From Phialocephala subalpina (taxonomy: Eukaryota; Ascomycota; Leotiomycetes; Helotiales; Mollisiaceae): a stretch of DNA of 12,182 nt. Below the pieces are notes generated by a model. The model was not told the origin of the DNA and ran no database searches. It saw only the letters and a program-made list of their open reading frames with translations. The stretch is from NCBI GenBank assembly GCA_900073065.1, contig FJOG01000002.1, forward strand, positions 1 to 12,182, given 5' to 3'. Below are positions 9,438 to 12,182 of the stretch, piece by piece. The translations under genes and the position numbers were made by a program. Numbering within the stretch: the stretch's first letter is position 1; each line of letters begins with the position of its first letter.

Positions 9438-11478
9438 TCAAGCATTAATCTTTCCTATGATGTAAGAGAGCAAGACTGGTATATCCACCTTTGGCAACTG
9501 CGTTGTAATAACCTTCCACGGCTTGACATAATGATAACAACCATCTCCCGGCTTGTACCTGTCCAACATTTCCAGGAAAACATCTTTCATCCCATCAAAA
9601 TGTTTGAGCATCTCAACTCGGCGTATCTTGGTCTCTCGGCCTTGCCACGCAAACTCCAATACGCCAGCTGCGACGGCCGCGGCAATTGGAGTCGCACATG
9701 ATGTCCCTGATAGACGTCTGTATGTCCTTCCCTTGCGAGTCTCCGCTTCAGGACTCACGCCGGCTAGATCCAGAGGCCAGGCACCTTCGATGTTCTCACC
9801 AGGGAACATAAAGTTGTCGCGGTCATACCTCGGTATCGGGTTGAAGGCGGATGCGATACTGTTCATGTCTGCTGAGAATATGCAAAACACTTCTTTCATT
9901 TGAGCTGGAAAGCGGATCGGGTTCCTCTCATGGACCGTGTTGTTAGCTGCTGACGCAAATATCAACACGGGCTTCGCGGCTGCTGTCTTGATTTCTCGCA
10001 TCACATCCGCATCAACGTCAGGAAATCCCAGCGAAATTGAGATGATGTCGACGTTCCAAGTCTCTGTGGCATACTTGATGGCCTGTACAGAGTGAGTACT
10101 AATCGGAAGGTGTTCACTGTAACTTACATTTGCCAGAGTTGCAAGGCTAGACGAAGGTGCGTGACTTCGTTGGAAGACTCGCCCAATGTGAATCTCGGCA
10201 TTCGGTGCAAACTTGAGGAGCAGAGACGTGCAGTGAGTACCGTGTCCATCAAGATCACTCATACTAGATTCATTCTTGACGAAGTCATAGTACTTGACAA
10301 GACCCCTTTGTGTAGCATCAATAATGTCTGGGTGAGAGAGATCTGCACCGGTATCTAGTACAGCGATCTTGACTCGAGGAAAGAGGCTGCTAGGGCCGTC
10401 CTTTCTGGATGCGCCGATGCAAGTCTCAAATTCTTCCGCCATGAAATCAAACCAAGTGGAAGGGCGCTTTCTTCTATCCAACGGTCAGCAGTCTACCTGG
10501 AACCATGACTAACAGCTTCTACCTTTTCGACATAGGTGCAGCCATCGCATCACCTTCGTTGTTGCTGTCATCACTTTGAGGCGTTGGCCTCGCATTTTTA
10601 GATTTTCTTGCCTTACCTACAAAATCTAGCCACAATCGGTCGTCTTTCACAGAGCTTGACCTCTGGTTTTGATGCTGAGAGCGATACCTATCGCTGTGAT
10701 GCGGAATTCTGCTGCTATGTCGTGGGAACTGAACGACTCGTACATCTGACGAATCTCGAGTTGCGACTGGACGGCAAGTGAAAATAATTACTTTGACAAT
10801 CGAATGGATCTCCCTTGCAACCAAATTTCCAAAGACCTCTTTGAAAGCAGTCGGCCAAGAAAGTGCGCCAACGTTTCTTCTACCCATTGATTCAAGATCA
10901 ACGACGACGTAGACTTCAGGAAGTCCTTCAATAAGGGAAGTGAGAACCTCGAACCACGCAGATTCCGTTGTTGCTCTCTCGATTTTGCGAGAGTAAGTCG
11001 CAAGTGTACTCTGAAGGTGTAACCTGGCGTTCTTTTGTAGCAGTTGAAGGCACAGTTGTGCAAGAATATCCTGTCCAAGACACTTCTTAGGGTCCTCTCC
11101 ATTTAGTGGCTTTGGTTGCACGTTGAGTGACCAGATGAGGGGGACATCTTTCGACTCGATGAGCTCAGTTGTTTCAATGGCAATCTCCCCGATCTGATCT
11201 TTTGTTGGCTGAGAGCCTTCTAGTATAACCAAGGAAGATAAGTTGGACGCGGCCCATGTATGAAGGGTAAGCCAGAAAAAGTTATTGGAGATTGGTCTCT
11301 TGCTTTTGTCTCCCCGACCTCTTCTAAGAGCTTGAATGGCCTTGGATCTCTCTCTGCTCTGATATGGATTGAATTGCAACTTTGAAATTGCAATTTGAAT
11401 CTCCTGCGAGATATCTGTTGTGGGATGCCCATGGTCCTGGAGCTCCCGCACAAGCTCCGTAAGCTGAGTGGTATTCAT
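9438..11478 (-). CDS. NTPase-like/subtilisin-like serine protease fusion (HET-Q2-like candidate activator of the gasdermin)
   Basis: Model: exons 11478-10523, 10473-10128 and 10082-9438, 648 aa. The N-terminal 240 residues or so resemble a degenerate P-loop NTPase of fungal STAND type: NNFFWLTLHTWAASNLSSLVILEGSQ (about 65-90; P-loop lacking the normal GKT), PLIWSLN, a Walker-B-like VYVVVDLE (about 189-196) and IIFTCRP (about 231-237). A Ser/Arg/Gln-rich linker follows. The C-terminal part is a complete S8 protease: VLDTGADLSHPDI (Asp about 359), DGHGTHC (His about 396), FASAANN (oxyanion Asn about 481) and LSGTSCATP (Ser about 562; codon 9699-9701). There is no signal peptide or obvious propeptide, so it should act inside the cell. 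It is convergent with the gasdermin-like gene, 133 bp apart. ATG 11478 is the first Met in the frame; an extra upstream exon cannot be excluded. Protease call firm, NTPase call moderate, HET-Q2-like role inferred from context. Confidence 0.85.
10083..10127 (-). other. Intron 2 of the protease gene (45 nt, in frame)
   Basis: Donor GTAAGT at 10127, ACTCAC as possible branch point, acceptor TACAG ending at 10083. The intron is 45 nt with no stop, so it can be mistaken for coding sequence. Removing it joins LATLAN to AIKYATETW, which is what subtilases show before the helix leading to VDIISIS. Confidence 0.85.
10474..10522 (-). other. Intron 1 of the protease gene (49 nt), joining NTPase-like and protease parts
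   Basis: Donor GTAGAA at 10522, branch-point-like GCTGAC, acceptor GGATAG ending at 10474. Without removal the first part ends at a TAG (10519-10521). The protease part has no ATG at its head, only a TTG at 10481. Splicing gives …APMSKR-RKRPSTWFDF in frame, so these are one gene. Confidence 0.8.
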
Positions 11479-11658
11479 GAGGCAGGACAAAATTGCGAGA
11501 GACTAATACTTGATGCCCACTAACAAAGGTATCACACTGGACCAGAAGAAGTTTCTAGTCGAGATGCTGTCCACCCATTGTCATGGGTGAGTTGGGACCA
11601 GACGCGACGTGGCCGTGCCTTTGTGCCTCACTAACCTATTGGTTAAGCAAACATGATC

Positions 11659-11672
11659 TGATTATATAATCA
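11659..11672. promoter_or_regulatory. 14-bp perfect palindrome TGATTATATAATCA
   Basis: It is perfectly self-complementary with a TATATAA core, about 180 bp upstream of the protease ATG. It may be a TATA-type core promoter or a dimeric factor site; nothing else supports a specific role. Confidence 0.3.
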
Positions 11673-12163
11673 TACTTTCGGAGCGGAGGCACCTTTATCT
11701 GCTTAAGCTAGACTCGTCTTGGATTATGGCCTAAGTGCCTGAGGTAAAATTTATGACCGCAGAAAAACCTCACTATTTTGGAAAACACACCCTGAATCAA
11801 CAAACGCCATTTGAACACACCCTCCTCCCCGTCTTACCTCCGACACCTCAATTGCTCGATATCGCGACAAATCCTTCGCTCACCATCGCGTTTCTTGGCA
11901 TGGTTAGTTCAAGCAATTTGTTTCTCCCTCATGTTGCATCAGCGCCGCCCGATTCTTGCATTGTGACAAGGGCTCATCTCGACCACCGTCTACGCCTACG
12001 CCGCAAGGGTTCGCAAGAATCCTCCGGGACGACAAGACGACCACGACCTCGAGTCGACCGTTTCTGCAGGCGCGTGGCAACAGAGGTCTTCTAATCATTC
12101 GCCGTCGCCGTCGCTGATGACCGTTCGCCCTTCGGACTTTTGCGACACGGACTTTTTCACGTC

Positions 12164-12182
12164 GGGGGGGGGGAGGGGGGGG
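12164..12182. other. Terminal poly-G run, probable sequencing or assembly artefact
   Basis: Ten G, one A, then eight G to the last base. It is not a telomere repeat. G runs at the very end of a contig are typical of dark cycles in two-colour short-read chemistry. Confidence 0.65.

Larger units (their letters stand above)
11479..12182. other. Upstream region of the protease gene; no gene supported
   Basis: About 700 bp with only short, low-complexity frames and no recognisable protein. It should contain the protease promoter. Visible elements are a CCAAT on the minus strand (plus-strand ATTGG, 11638-11642), a TATA-containing palindrome at 11659-11672 and a small inverted repeat, CACCCAT-tgtc-ATGGGTG, at 11572-11589. 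I see no RNA gene. Confidence 0.5.

Noticed and set aside
9438..10481. A free-standing subtilisin gene
   Set aside because: Its apparent start is TTG, not ATG; a good 49-nt intron joins it in frame to the upstream exon.
11735..12094. 119-codon open frame on the plus strand
   Set aside because: It starts at GTG, has no recognisable motif, and its composition (Pro/Arg/Leu-rich, low-complexity end) looks like chance; the opposite strand has an equally meaningless frame.
12150..12182. Telomere end
   Set aside because: There are no TTAGGG-type repeats; the pure G run is better explained as an artefact.

Overview
The window looks like genomic DNA of a filamentous ascomycete (Pezizomycotina). The genes have short introns (45-72 nt) with GTAAGT-like donors and CTAAC/CTGAC-like branch points. 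The protein families are typical of moulds. The left 5.4 kb has the signature of repeat-induced point mutation (RIP): AT-rich, full of TpA, poor in CpA/TpG, with CpG kept. There is nothing bacterial here.

Layout. Positions 1-5385 are a RIP-degraded repeat. Read on the minus strand, with CAA/CAG codons turned into TAA/TAG, it is a large fungal RecQ-like helicase of the telomere-associated type. P-loop, DEAH-box, motif VI and a post-helicase cysteine cluster are all traceable. A GC-richer pocket (about 5386-5540) with short repeats and a palindrome follows. Composition then switches to ordinary genic DNA, which holds three genes.

(1) 5637-7966, minus: a fungal AAA+ ATPase (DUF7025 type) in three exons. 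An in-frame TAG lies in exon 2, in a CAG-to-TAG, RIP-like context. An alternative acceptor exactly at that TAG could bypass it.

(2) 8417-9304, plus: a 295-aa gasdermin-like protein, with a predicted pore-forming domain at residues 1 to about 230 and a strongly acidic C-terminal tail.

(3) 9438-11478, minus: a three-exon gene whose protein joins an N-terminal degenerate P-loop NTPase-like domain to a complete C-terminal subtilisin-like serine protease.

Genes 2 and 3 are tail to tail, 133 bp apart. This is the arrangement known for fungal gasdermin/protease pairs such as het-Q1/het-Q2 of Podospora anserina, where the protease removes a short C-terminal piece of the gasdermin to trigger regulated cell death. 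I read this as a HET-Q-like allorecognition or immune cell-death locus, and it is the main result. The stop codon and tail of the gasdermin lie in an old 79-bp-period tandem duplication, so the tail, presumably the inhibitory part, has been structurally unstable.

Positions 11479-12182 hold no gene I can support. The window ends in a G-homopolymer that looks like a contig-end artefact.
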